Below are positions 34,872-44,529 of a DNA stretch of 64,000 bases, piece after piece. The DNA is taken from contig NZ_CP033070.1 in NCBI RefSeq assembly GCF_003669035.1, positions 1,674,001 to 1,738,000 on the forward strand. Direction: 5' to 3'. Both the position numbers and the translations under genes were made by a program. Under the pieces are notes generated by a model. The model saw only the letters and a program-made list of their open reading frames with translations. It was not told the origin of the DNA and did no database searches. Source of the stretch: Chryseobacterium sp. 3008163 (GTDB lineage Bacteria; Bacteroidota; Bacteroidia; Flavobacteriales; Weeksellaceae). Numbering within the stretch: the stretch's first letter is position 1; the number at the start of each line of letters is the position of its first letter.

Positions 34872-36751
34872 TAATTATCGTATTTACTTTTATTAGAATT
34901 TAATAAGTGCTCATATAGGTCGGGGTTTTTGTAAATCCTACCATCTACAAGAATAGAATGTTGATGACTATCTAATTTTCTTATTTCATCTTGCCCATCC
35001 AATTTCCAGGCATTACCCCTTACAATTACAGATGTTTTTCCTAAATGTTCTAAAAAAGTTCCCTTGCCCTCTTTTACTTCTTCCATCATTTTTGCTTGAT
35101 TTTCGTGCTCCAATCTGTAATACAATTCCATTAAATTATATTCATTTTGATTGGGAGAAAGGTCATTGATTTTGCTTTTAAATACACACATTTCATTGTA
35201 GCTGTCTAAAGTTTTAGTGAAAAATTCTTTTAGACTTTTATCTGCTTTTGAATTGGATAGATGATTTAAAATAATTTTATAAATGTGTTCGTGATAAGCT
35301 TCAAAAATTAGCCGACTTAATGTCAGTTTGCATTCTTCTTTAACAGCTTTATATTTGGAGCTTCTAAATTGTAATAATAATGGTACTATTTTATCGATGC
35401 TGTGTGGAAATCTCTCAAATGCTTCTATTGAGCGTAATTGACCTATTTCAGAGTCGATATGTAAAACATCTATTGCAAATACACCCATTAGAATCAAATG
35501 AATACCTCCAATTCTCTTTTTAATATTTTCATTTGATAAAAATTTCAAAATAAATTCTTCAGTTTCACTTTTATTACTTTTCCAGAAATGTTTTATTCCA
35601 CCTTCAAACAATGATAAATTAGTCCTAAATTCTAATTTAGTATATGCAAATTCAAAAAAATGAAAGTAATACTTAGGTTCTTTAAAGTTTTCAAAAAAAT
35701 ATTTTATTACTCTAATGTTTCCTGTTTTATTCAATATGTGATGTAAAAAGTTATAACGTTCATCCTCGAATCCATCAATTCCTCTTGATATGATATGAAC
35801 AATCCAACCTCTGATTTCTTCATCTTCTTTCTCATAATATTCATAAAATTTATCAAAAACTTTATTTATTATTTCTAATGAATCGGGTTTTACTTCTAAT
35901 AATTTAGCATAAAACTGAACTATTTCAGAACCATAGAAATTGCCATCTGATTCTATGTTTTCAACAGCTCTTATTGCAATTTGTAAGTCATCATCATTCT
36001 GATAATCTATTTCTACAAGAAAGTCTATCAGGATTTTAGGCGAATTTTTGAAAACTTTAAATGCTCTTTTGAAAGCTTTTTTGTCTTGTCTATATAAATT
36101 TACTAAGATGTCTTTTTGCAAATATTTAAATGACAGGTCGAATTTTTCGTTGCTCCAGTATTCAACAAGTTTATTTGCGAAAACCGGATTTTTAACAGAT
36201 ATTTTTTTACAGTAGGTTTTAGAGTAATGTCTATGGATCTCATCATTTAAAGAATATTGTATAGCATCACTTACCAATTCAAGATCTACATTTAGTTTAA
36301 CTAATGCATTGTAATAATGTTTTTCATAGCTGTAGAGATGTCTGTTTGTTTGTCTTATCTCATCATTTAGATTTAACAAAAATTCTGTAATATCTTTTCC
36401 ATCACGATTTCGTTTAACTAAAATAAAAGCACCTAAATTATCAATAATTGCATGGTAGGAATTTGAAAAAGGAGCATTATTAAGCCTTTTTATTTCGTTG
36501 TGAAAATTTTCATGAAATAGAAGTGAATCAGAAATTTCTTGAGGAAGCGGCATGTTTAGAATATTTTCAGCATAACTAATTAAATATTCAAAAAGTAAAT
36601 CCGTTTCAAGATTAACGTTTAGGAGATTTCCCTCTTGGGTTAGTATGTTTTCCTTAATTAGCTCATTCGTATATTGAATGTCTTTAAAATTAAACTGTAA
36701 TTTGTCAAATTTAAATATTAAACTAAATAATTCATCAAAGTATTTTTCCAT
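34871..36751 (-). CDS. Uncharacterised helical protein, third gene of four-gene operon (626 aa)
   Basis: No family recognised. The sequence is almost wholly alpha-helical with repeat-like spacing (HEAT/ARM-like appearance), for example around residues 180-480. A distinct C-terminal block, TSVIVRGNAWKLDGQDEIRKLDSHQHSILVDGRIYKNPDLYEHL, resembles a small beta module. It starts 4 bases after the corrected stop of the previous gene and ends in a TAATG overlap with the nuclease gene. Confidence 0.75.
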   Translation of the reverse strand: MEKYFDELFSLIFKFDKLQFNFKDIQYTNELIKENILTQEGNLLNVNLETDLLFEYLISYAENILNMPLPQEISDSLLFHENFHNEIKRLNNAPFSNSYHAIIDNLGAFILVKRNRDGKDITEFLLNLNDEIRQTNRHLYSYEKHYYNALVKLNVDLELVSDAIQYSLNDEIHRHYSKTYCKKISVKNPVFANKLVEYWSNEKFDLSFKYLQKDILVNLYRQDKKAFKRAFKVFKNSPKILIDFLVEIDYQNDDDLQIAIRAVENIESDGNFYGSEIVQFYAKLLEVKPDSLEIINKVFDKFYEYYEKEDEEIRGWIVHIISRGIDGFEDERYNFLHHILNKTGNIRVIKYFFENFKEPKYYFHFFEFAYTKLEFRTNLSLFEGGIKHFWKSNKSETEEFILKFLSNENIKKRIGGIHLILMGVFAIDVLHIDSEIGQLRSIEAFERFPHSIDKIVPLLLQFRSSKYKAVKEECKLTLSRLIFEAYHEHIYKIILNHLSNSKADKSLKEFFTKTLDSYNEMCVFKSKINDLSPNQNEYNLMELYYRLEHENQAKMMEEVKEGKGTFLEHLGKTSVIVRGNAWKLDGQDEIRKLDSHQHSILVDGRIYKNPDLYEHLLNSNKSKYDN

Positions 36752-36755
36752 AAGC

Positions 36756-38562
36756 TTAAAGTGTCTCGCTACTTAGACCACAATCAATAACCAAAATATT
36801 TTTAGAATCTTCAAAACATAGTCGCCTTTAAACAAAATCTTCATATTGACATTATTACTTTCCAAAATATCGATCTCCTCAATATTATAATCATAACCAT
36901 CGTTTTCATTCCATTTGGTAATTATATCATTTGTTATAATTTCTTTTTGATATTCAGTAATATCTACTAAGAGTTGTCCATTATACCATTTTTTTGAATT
37001 ACTTGTATAAATGTTCACTTTGACTTTATTAAAGTCAATTACGAAAATATGATTTTTATTGAATGAATTGATTATCGGTATATTGTAAAAAGTATTATAA
37101 GAGTAAGGTAAGATTCCACTATTGGAATATTTCACATCTTCTAATTTTCTTTGAGAATGTATGCCAGCAAATATTACAATCTTGCTTCTATCCTGTACTT
37201 TATCAATGAAATCCCTAATACTTTGACTAATATTTTCAACTTGTACTGCTTTACTAATCTGTAAAGCCTCTTTGAAAAATTGAGTATCAACTACTCTTGC
37301 TAACTGAGTTCCAAAAGAACTTAATCCTCCAATTTCTTGAAAGTTTTCGCCATCAATAAATGCAAATTTTGACTTCAAAAGAGTTCTAAAATATCCTAAC
37401 CCATCTTTCTCTGTCAGATTTTCGATATATTTAATATTTCCAAAGTGTTTTAAAATTGATATTATTTTAATATTACCCTCCCATAACCTCCCAACATTCT
37501 CTCTAAATTTTTCAATTTTCTTTTGTGAAAGAGGAATAGACTTGATAATTTTATAATTCTCAATCTCTTCTCTTTTCTTTAAAAAGTAAATAATTCTATA
37601 ATTTTTTCTTTCCTGTAATTTAATTCATTATTTAATTCTTTTTCATCAAAATTTTGCTCTGATAAAAATCTAGTAATATCTTTATTATTATTAATTATAT
37701 CAAGATTTTCTTTAATATTATTTAATTGATATTTAAATCTAGGATTTAATGGGATATCTGAATAATCATTATTTGTACTAATTAGCCCATCATATTTTAG
37801 AAGAATTATTAATAATCCAAATGGTAGCCATTGGCTAGTCATTAAAGTAAAATATGCCTGATCAGTAGGAGGTTTATTGATTTCCCATTCATTTATAGCC
37901 CACAATCCTTTATCTATTTCATCATAAAGCTTATAGAATCGACTAATGAAACTATCGTTGCTGTTAAAATAAAGTTCATCGAAATATGCTTCTAAATAGC
38001 GTACATCATATTTAGAATAGTCAATCACATTGCTAAATCTTAAGTAATACATCCAAGATAATAAAGTAACATTAAAATTGAATAGCAAATCTTCTGCAGA
38101 ATTGTTTTGATCAAAATTTAAGTTCTGTAGGTCATCTCCAATAGATTTGGATATTATATTAAATACAGTATGATTATCTTCTTCCAATGCAACTTTTAAA
38201 ATGTTTATTAAGGATAAATAACTCAAACTGGCGTATTCATTTTTGATTTCTTCTGAATAGTTGGCTATAGTTATCATGTGAGATAATCGAGAAACAGACC
38301 TTTCAACAAAAATTTCTTTGTATTGTTGAGGTAAATTTGAATAAATGTTTATTAAAAAAGTAGCCGATTTAGAAAAGGATGCTTCTGATTTTCCGAATGA
38401 TTTACTAACAAGTGATGATAAAGTGAAATCAAGAAGCTCATTAAAAGATTCCTGATAATTATTTGAAGCTGATAAAATAATATTTCTTTGTACTGAATAA
38501 AAGATCTCATTAATATAATCGAAAGAGATAGTTTCAGTATATTTAATTAATCCCCAATTCAT
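36756..38562 (-). CDS. Uncharacterised protein, second gene of four-gene operon (about 602 aa, two frameshifts)
   Basis: In the deposited sequence this is two pieces: 38562-37579 (MNWGLIKYTETISF..., 327 aa) and a non-ATG frame that covers 37378-36773. The second frame is open upstream and reads LKKREEIENYKIIKSIPLS from the end of the first. One base added to the homopolymer at 37581-37585 fuses them (IIELFTFLKKREE). A second added base at 36799-36803 replaces an odd tail by KNILVIDCGLSSETL and brings the stop to 36756, 4 bases before the next gene. The N-terminal half is helical and the C-terminal half mixed; no family recognised. ATG overlaps the upstream stop (ATGA). Confidence 0.68.
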
Positions 38563-39622
38563 GAATTTAAATCTATATATTTTGTGTAAATGTCTTCTAA
38601 GTTTTTGAGATTTTCTTTTAAATCTATATGTTTATTGCTTAGTGTGTTATTGTTGACTTTCTTTAATAATTTTTCCAGATTCTCATTTCCTAAAGTCTCT
38701 TTTAAAATTGGTGTTTTAGTTAAAGTAAAGCACTTTAGAAAATTTTTCGGATGCTTTTTAGAAAATAAAAGAAATCTATATGAATTATTTTTTTCTAATT
38801 TTTTATTAAGTTCTAAAGTTTCATAATATTTTTTTCATCAACTATTTTGACCAGCATGTTTTTTAGTTTATCTGTATTAATATCGCATAAAAATCTATCA
38901 TTTTTTCCTGCTTTGTATATTGCCACTAAATTATCATTTAAGGGAGCAAAACTATTGTATCTAACAAATCCACTATTTTGAATAAATTCTATGTATCTCG
39001 TTTTAAATTCTTTCTTAAGGAAATTATTATAAAATGCTCTATCAAATTCTAATTCTAATTCTGATTTAATTATCTCGTTCCTTTTTGATTTATGAATAAA
39101 ATTAAAAACGTTGTTATATAATGAAATCAGGAAAATTATATAAATTATGAATGTAGAGAAGATAAATATTAAAATATTTGATTTTATTTCTGGGTTAGTA
39201 ATTGAAGGAGATAAAAAATACAAAATCAATATGCTAATAATTATTGAAAAACCTAAATAAGTTATGAATTTAAAATTAACTCTTTTATCAATAATTGATT
39301 GTAAATCGTCCCTCTCATCTTTCAGATGGGTTAATAAAAGATTAGTAACAAATAAATTCATCGACACTAAAGTAATAACAGTGGTTGTAAAGGTTTTAAT
39401 AGCATCTTCAAAATTTATATTTAAAATTTTTAGAAAACCAAAATCTATAAATAGCGTGTAAAATATTATTATTATAATAATTAGACAATAAACAAAGAAT
39501 AACATTTTGAAATTAAACGAGTAAAGTCTAAATAAAAAAGTTTTTACTAAGTTATTATTTGCAGAATAAATGAGTGGAAATTTCTGTTTAGCATCTGATT
39601 TAATATTGGCAATTAAACTCAT
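38559..39622 (-). CDS. Four-helix membrane protein, first gene of four-gene operon (about 354 aa, frameshifted)
   Basis: Transmembrane segments lie near residues 39-59, 79-99, 119-138 and 149-169, with cytosolic-looking basic and acidic tails. The frame stops at 38813 (269 aa), but adding one base to the 7-base homopolymer at 38829-38835 gives KKYYETLELNKKLEKNNSYRF and continues to a TGA at 38559. That TGA overlaps the ATG of the next gene (ATGA). This corrected length explains an otherwise empty 250-base gap. No family recognised; possibly the membrane effector or sensor of the operon. Confidence 0.7.
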
Positions 39623-40044
39623 AGGTTATCAATTGGTTTTTAGTTTTTAATTTTTGAAGTTTGTCTTGGAAAAAAAATTGTTTTTGATATGTTAATCTAC
39701 AAAATCAAATCTTTTTTTCCAACTAATTGATAGCATAGCTAAGATAATTAAAAAGTTTGTGTTGAGGCACGACCTTCAAAGTTGCTAATGCGTTCCTAAT
39801 TTCTCTGTGTAGTTTCTGCTTGATCTATTATGAGGAAAAAAAGAAACAGTCAACATTCTGTAATTTATGGGATTCAAGAAAAGAATGGCAAAATTTATCC
39901 AATTTTTTAATAAAACTGCATAAAACAAAATAACCCAACCAGTTTTAATACTAGTTAGATTATGTCAAATCTTTTATAAAACAGAAAGCTTTTGCGTTTT
40001 ATTGAAATATTTTTGATGCCATATATTTTTCTTAATTAGTCTTT
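39623..40044. other. Intergenic region between two leftward operons
   Basis: About 420 bases of AT-rich sequence separate the DUF262 gene end from the start of the four-gene operon. I see a weak hairpin (AACCAGT...ACTAGTT near 39937-39958) and no believable gene. The operon promoter should lie here, but no clear TTTG-N19-TAnnTTTG is found. Confidence 0.45.
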
Positions 40045-41934
40045 TTATTTTTCTATATAATTGTCAAATTCTAAGAAATCTAAAAACAATAATTTTTTCT
40101 TCTCTTCTTTAGAACCAATTGTTATATTCCATCTTTTCTCCATAAAACTCAATAATTCAAGCCCACGATTTAATATTGTTCTTTCATTCCATTCATTTAA
40201 ACTAACTACATTTTTAGCATTATTGTAATTTTTATAAGTAGATAATTTGTCAATGAAGCAATCTTGCTCATGTGAGTTCTTTCTTACCAAAACAAAATTT
40301 CCTAGACTTCCTACGACATACTTTATTTCTTGATAAGAGAAATCTTTTACTTCCATGTTTTTCCAACACATTAGTAATGGCTTCTCAGGAAATATGTATT
40401 GTACACTAGTCAAGTCGTCATATGAAGCATGTTCTAAATTATTTTGTTGGGCGATGTAGACATCATACTCATATAAAAAATATCTTAAAAATTTCCAGTC
40501 ATAATAACCCTTTGCATTTTCTCGCAAAAATAAATCTCTCAAGAATGAATAAAACCCACTAATTTCGTAATAACCATTATAGTCTGGTTTCCCATATATC
40601 CATAGTTCAAGATCTGTAAGTATATCTTCAATTTCGATTTCACCATTGTATAGTTCGCTCGCTTTAGCAAAAAAATGATATGTTCCAGTATTAGAACGTC
40701 TGAATGAAACGGAAAAAATTAAAAATATATAGGATTCAACTAATTGTAATAGCTTTATAGTTTTTTCTTTATCGTTTTCTGTAACTAAAGCACCCATTAT
40801 CAAAGGAGCAAAGGATTTGAAACCCAGCTGATTTAGTTTCGTTAGCCAAGTAATTACAATCTTTGATCTACAAATCTCATTTGCTTGTGGGTGTTTTGGA
40901 CTGTTCATTAAAAACCATTGTTTAACACTTTCTGTTAAACTCTTAATATACCTTTGTATTGATTCATAACCTTCTTTTCCATTTAGAATATTATGAGATG
41001 TAAAGAACCTGTCGAAAACATCATTGGCATAAAATTCAGGTTCTCTTCTATCATATCTTTTATACATGATCCAATGATTTTGCAAAAAAGCATCATCGTC
41101 TAATTTTCGTTCCTTATTAAGACCTAAATATTTATAAATTGTTTTCCAACTCTCATTAATTTTATCTCTGAGATCCACTTTTCTCTCAATACTTTCATCT
41201 TTCAAAAGCGTTGATAAATATATAAGTCTATTTTTAAGCTTTTCTAGATTTGAAAGAGGCTTTCCTCTATTATTCATAGTTTCGAAGACAATAAATATAT
41301 CAAGCTCTTTTTCCAACTCTTTAAAATCAAACTTAAGTTGTTGTGTTATTTTGCTAAATAGTATCTCCAAATCATTTAAAGACATTTTTTTAACCTTATC
41401 AATAAAATAACGTTTTGCATTAAGAAGATTGTTAGTGTAAACAGTTTCTTCTATATCATTATCTGAGTTATCATTTTGCTCGAATATTTCGCGTTTTAAA
41501 AACTCGTAGCTTGGATTATCCCGATGATAGCCGAATAAGTAACTTTTTTCCTGTCGCTGTTTATTTTCGGTATATATGTATTTGTTAATAATTTCCTCTT
41601 TGCTACTAAAATTAATCTGACTCCCCTCAGGCATTTTTTGACAGATTACCCAAATCAAAATAATTATTGTCGTTATCCTCTGTTGACCATCTACAATAAA
41701 ATATGGCTTTTCACCCTTTCCTATTATTAACCATTGATCATCGCTCCAATTAGAATATTCTTCTTCGCTAACTTCTTCGACACTAATCATACCCGTGTAA
41801 TGGACTTTTTTGTGCTGAAGATTATTAAGATCTTGCCAAAAATCATCCAAATTATTATTCTCCCACGAGTAACCCCTCTGGTAATCAGGTATTCTAAATA
41901 TTTTATTATTAAATATTGTTTTAATTGTTTGCAT
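40045..41934 (-). CDS. DUF262 domain protein (GmrS/ParB-like), third gene after the PARIS-like pair
   Basis: A 629-residue protein with DUF262 signatures at the N-terminus: FRIPDYQRGYSWE (residues 13-25), then YFIVDGQQRITTIIILIW. This ParB/sulfiredoxin-like fold provides nucleotide-dependent activity in GmrSD type IV restriction. NRGKPLSNLEKLKNRLIYL is the next conserved block. A clear C-terminal HNH (DUF1524) motif is not seen. It overlaps the DUF4435 gene by 14 bases, so it belongs to the same transcript. Confidence 0.82.
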   Translation of the reverse strand: MQTIKTIFNNKIFRIPDYQRGYSWENNNLDDFWQDLNNLQHKKVHYTGMISVEEVSEEEYSNWSDDQWLIIGKGEKPYFIVDGQQRITTIIILIWVICQKMPEGSQINFSSKEEIINKYIYTENKQRQEKSYLFGYHRDNPSYEFLKREIFEQNDNSDNDIEETVYTNNLLNAKRYFIDKVKKMSLNDLEILFSKITQQLKFDFKELEKELDIFIVFETMNNRGKPLSNLEKLKNRLIYLSTLLKDESIERKVDLRDKINESWKTIYKYLGLNKERKLDDDAFLQNHWIMYKRYDRREPEFYANDVFDRFFTSHNILNGKEGYESIQRYIKSLTESVKQWFLMNSPKHPQANEICRSKIVITWLTKLNQLGFKSFAPLIMGALVTENDKEKTIKLLQLVESYIFLIFSVSFRRSNTGTYHFFAKASELYNGEIEIEDILTDLELWIYGKPDYNGYYEISGFYSFLRDLFLRENAKGYYDWKFLRYFLYEYDVYIAQQNNLEHASYDDLTSVQYIFPEKPLLMCWKNMEVKDFSYQEIKYVVGSLGNFVLVRKNSHEQDCFIDKLSTYKNYNNAKNVVSLNEWNERTILNRGLELLSFMEKRWNITIGSKEEKKKLLFLDFLEFDNYIEK

Positions 41935-42951
41935 TTAAAGCAGTATAATTAGTGGTTAAAAAATTCAATAAATCAGTAGGTTGTGTTATTTTTGAGCTTA
42001 CTAAATCAAATATATTTAGAGTAGTAATATCGAACTTCTTTCTTGGCATAGGGTTTTCAGGTGATCGCTCAATACTTTCAGTAATAAAAATATTCTCAAT
42101 AGTTTTATCAACAGTTTTCAAAATTTCAAGAAGAAACCATAAATCATATTTCCCTCTTAGAAACAATTTGTGATTAGATATAGGCATAATTAATTGTCTA
42201 GTGTGCATAATATTTTCGAAATGATATTCATTTTCTACTGCTCCACATTTATTAACCAATATATCCTTCAATGTCATATCACGAATCTGTAATTTTCTTA
42301 AGCTATCATTAGAACGCATAATTCTTTCATACCTTTCTTTTGAGACAAGCTTTTTTTCAAAGAGCTGCATCTTGTCGAAATAAATTAGATGTTGAGGTTT
42401 TAATTCTTCTAAAACTGCTTTTTTTGACGATAATCTATCTATCAAAATGAACCAGGTCAAAGTTCTAAGTTTTATAATAAACTTTTTATATGATAATCGA
42501 TATAAATCTAGAAGTTTGTTTCGCAATTCTTCTGCAATATCATTAACATAAAATCTATCTAAGATTATTAAAAATACTTCCTCCGTAACTAAATAATTTT
42601 CAATAGAGTAATATTTAGTGTAAAACAGATTAGGCTCTGTTATCATTCTCACTCCGACAATATCATCATAATCCTTATCAGCGAAAAATAATAGTTTAGA
42701 TTTGAATATCTTGTCCAATCAATCAGTTCATAAACTTCTAATAAGTTACTTTTACCCTTCATTAAATATTTATGATGTTTGTAATCAGTATAAATTTTAG
42801 TTATAGATGTTCTATAAAATTCATAATCATCATCATCCTCTGTAAATATATGCACATCTTTCGCTGATGACATATAGTTTTGCTTAAGGTTAAAATATCG
42901 TGCTTTTGGAATTATCGCTTCCTTCTTAGCAAAAAATAAGTCCTTAGTCAT
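41921..42951 (-). CDS. DUF4435 (TOPRIM-like) protein, AriB-like (frameshifted)
   Basis: Two overlapping pieces (42951-42649 and 42718-41921) join when one base is added to the A5 run at 42684-42688, giving NLNYYFFADKDYDDIVG and a protein of about 343 residues. DUF4435 hallmarks are visible: an acidic start HIFTEDDDDYEFY, the TOPRIM-like ADKDYDD and YYSIENYLV. Beside an ABC-type ATPase this is the AriB position of PARIS, where AriB is the nuclease-like effector. It overlaps the ATPase gene by 4 bases. Confidence 0.78.
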
Positions 42952-44116
42952 AAAATTTCTTTGAACTCATTAAGTCCATAGGTGTAATTGTTGAAATTTT
43001 CAGGAACTATAAAAGGAGAATGTGTTGCCGCGATAATACCATCAATATGAAAGTCCATTATATCATTAATCAAATTTTCTTGCCAGCCCATTGAAAGAGA
43101 GATTTCTGGTTCATCAATAATTAACCAAACGTTTTGAGGATTATATAGTAAATAACTAAAAAGAGATATTATATGTTTTTCCCCCGCTGATAAGATTGTT
43201 AAAGGTAGAGACTTATTATCAATACTTATTCTAATAGATTTTCCATCTTTTGATAAAATAACCGTTTTATCATTGCTAAGATATTTATTAGATTTTTTAA
43301 TAAATCTTTGGAACACTTCTGAGGATGAAAAGGTCTTATCTTCTAAAAGTTTTGAAATTCTAAATTCAATATCAAACATATCGAATTCGACCAATTCCAT
43401 ACTAAAATATTCTTTCCTAAAAGCCCATCTTTCGTAATCTCTATTAGACCAAATAGTATCAAAAACCTTTTGTAAATCATTTTCAGTTTCGCTAAAAGAA
43501 CTTTTATTAAACATCTTTTCATCATTAATTCTCAAGTCAATTTCTGGAATTAATTGTCTTAAATGTTGCTCTAATCTTTTCGCCATATCACCGTACAAAT
43601 CACGATAACTTCGTTCTATTCTGCGATAAGTTGGAAGATAAAGAAATGATCCTAACCAATCGTACTTATTATCACTTATATTATTTGACGAGACTTCATT
43701 TAAAATTGATAGAAGTAGGCTTTGTGGAACATCATATTTAGCTTCAATATCTCCTAACAAAAATTCATCATTTAAGATTTCGTCAACCTTATAATTTATC
43801 AATCCTTTACGAATGAAATCTCTGTAAGTAGGATATAGATCACATAGCCTTTCTATTACATAATTAGGGATTTCAGACGATCTATATTCATTCTTCTTAA
43901 AAGAGTATTCTTTATCATTAACAAAAGCAATTATTTCTTCGAAGTCATACTTTGCTAGTTCATTCCATTGCTTGGAAAAAAATAAAAAAAACAACCTTAA
44001 TAATATTGTTTTTCCTGACCCATTTTCAGCAACGATAATTAATTTATTATCCTCAAAATGAAGGTCAAATTTTTTTTACCAAAAAGTTTAAAAACTGTAA
44101 ATGATTTTATATTCAT
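42948..44116 (-). CDS. ABC-type AAA ATPase, AriA-like (N-terminal frameshift)
   Basis: Walker A is ENGSGKTILL. The ABC signature region is LSAGEKHIISLFSYLL, Walker B is VWLIIDEPEISLS, and the H-loop is IAATHSPFI: an OLD/AAA_21-type ATPase of about 389 residues. The conserved start MNIKSFTVFKLFGKKK at 44116 runs into an 8-base homopolymer (44070-44077); adding one base continues it as FDLHFEDNKLIIVAENGSGKT. With the DUF4435 partner this matches the AriA-AriB order of PARIS, a system that senses anti-restriction proteins. The third DUF262 gene is not part of the described two-gene PARIS. Confidence 0.78.
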
Positions 44117-44133
44117 TAGTATTTAATATATAT

Positions 44134-44141
44134 CAAATATA
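44134..44141 (-). promoter_or_regulatory. Candidate -7 element for the ATPase-DUF4435-DUF262 operon
   Basis: On the minus strand TATATTTG fits TAnnTTTG, 18 bases upstream of the ATG at 44116. The -33 element is weak. Confidence 0.4.
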
Positions 44142-44300
44142 AGTATTTATATTAGAAAAATTTTGAGATTTTAAAGCTCGCTAACTAGAACTCTTAATTG
44201 ATAGCAACTCTGTTTATTAAGTAGTAATTATTTCTAGAAAATTAATTGAGTTAATGAGTATTATATCATTTACAATATGTTTCGACATTTGCTCATTTAT

Positions 44301-44334
44301 GTCTACAAACCATCCTTTTCTAAGGATGGTTTTT
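44301..44334. repeat. Copy of the tRNA-Gln 3' tip plus its terminator (34 bp)
   Basis: GTCTACA plus the hairpin AACCATCCTT/AAGGATGGTT and T run is identical to 44494-44527, the end of the right tRNA-Gln and its terminator. No tRNA body precedes this copy. It looks like a relic of another tRNA-Gln copy or of an earlier integration. The remaining bases between 44142 and 44379 hold no believable gene. Confidence 0.7.
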
Positions 44335-44379
44335 GTTTTTTATGGAAATAAGAAAATTTTAAAATTTCTTCAATATTTT

Positions 44380-44411
44380 TTTGTCGGTAAAGAAAAAAAT
44401 AGATACATTTG
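44380..44411 (+). promoter_or_regulatory. Promoter of right tRNA-Gln copy
   Basis: TTTG (44380-44383), 20-base spacer, TACATTTG (44404-44411), 16 bases before the tRNA. Confidence 0.7.
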
Positions 44412-44427
44412 CACCACTAAAATAAAG

Positions 44428-44498
44428 AGACCCATGGTGTAACGGTAGCACTCTGGTTTTTGGTACCATCAGTTGGGGTTCGAATCCCTGTGGGTCTA
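44428..44498 (+). tRNA. tRNA-Gln(TTG), right copy (attR)
   Basis: Identical in sequence to the left copy at 18618-18688, with anticodon TTG and no encoded CCA. It has its own promoter and the chromosomal terminator that follows. Both copies look functional. Confidence 0.93.
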
Positions 44499-44500
44499 CA
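44428..44500. repeat. Right attachment repeat (73 bp, identical to 18618-18690)
   Basis: Exact repeat of the left tRNA-Gln copy marking the right edge of the island. Confidence 0.9.
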
Positions 44501-44529
44501 AACCATCCTTTTCTAAGGATGGTTTTTTT
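44501..44529 (+). terminator. Terminator of right tRNA-Gln
   Basis: AACCATCCTT (44501-44510) pairs with AAGGATGGTT (44515-44524), followed by T to 44529. Confidence 0.85.

Larger units (their letters stand above)
18618..44500. mobile_element. Genomic island integrated at tRNA-Gln, carrying defence-type cargo
   Basis: About 25.9 kb between two identical tRNA-Gln repeats. A large serine recombinase is at the left edge, an excisionase-like HTH protein and conserved element genes are next, and nuclease/NTPase modules fill the rest. No conjugation, relaxase, phage structural or ribosomal genes are seen, so transfer would need help from another element. The right half looks more AT-rich than the chromosome. 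Chromosomal genes (menE left, tamB right) resume directly outside. Confidence 0.85.

Noticed and set aside
38590..38826. Plus-strand frame of 78 codons
   Set aside because: It is antisense to the repaired 3' part of the island membrane-protein gene.
40045..44116. Complete GmrSD type IV restriction system
   Set aside because: Only the DUF262 part is recognisable; no DUF1524/HNH motif seen, so a full GmrSD call is not supported.
44254..44442. Frame of 62 codons upstream of the right tRNA
   Set aside because: Overlaps a terminator copy and the tRNA promoter; not protein-like.
18618..44500. Prophage or conjugative element
   Set aside because: No capsid, tail, terminase, relaxase or type IV secretion genes are present between the repeats.
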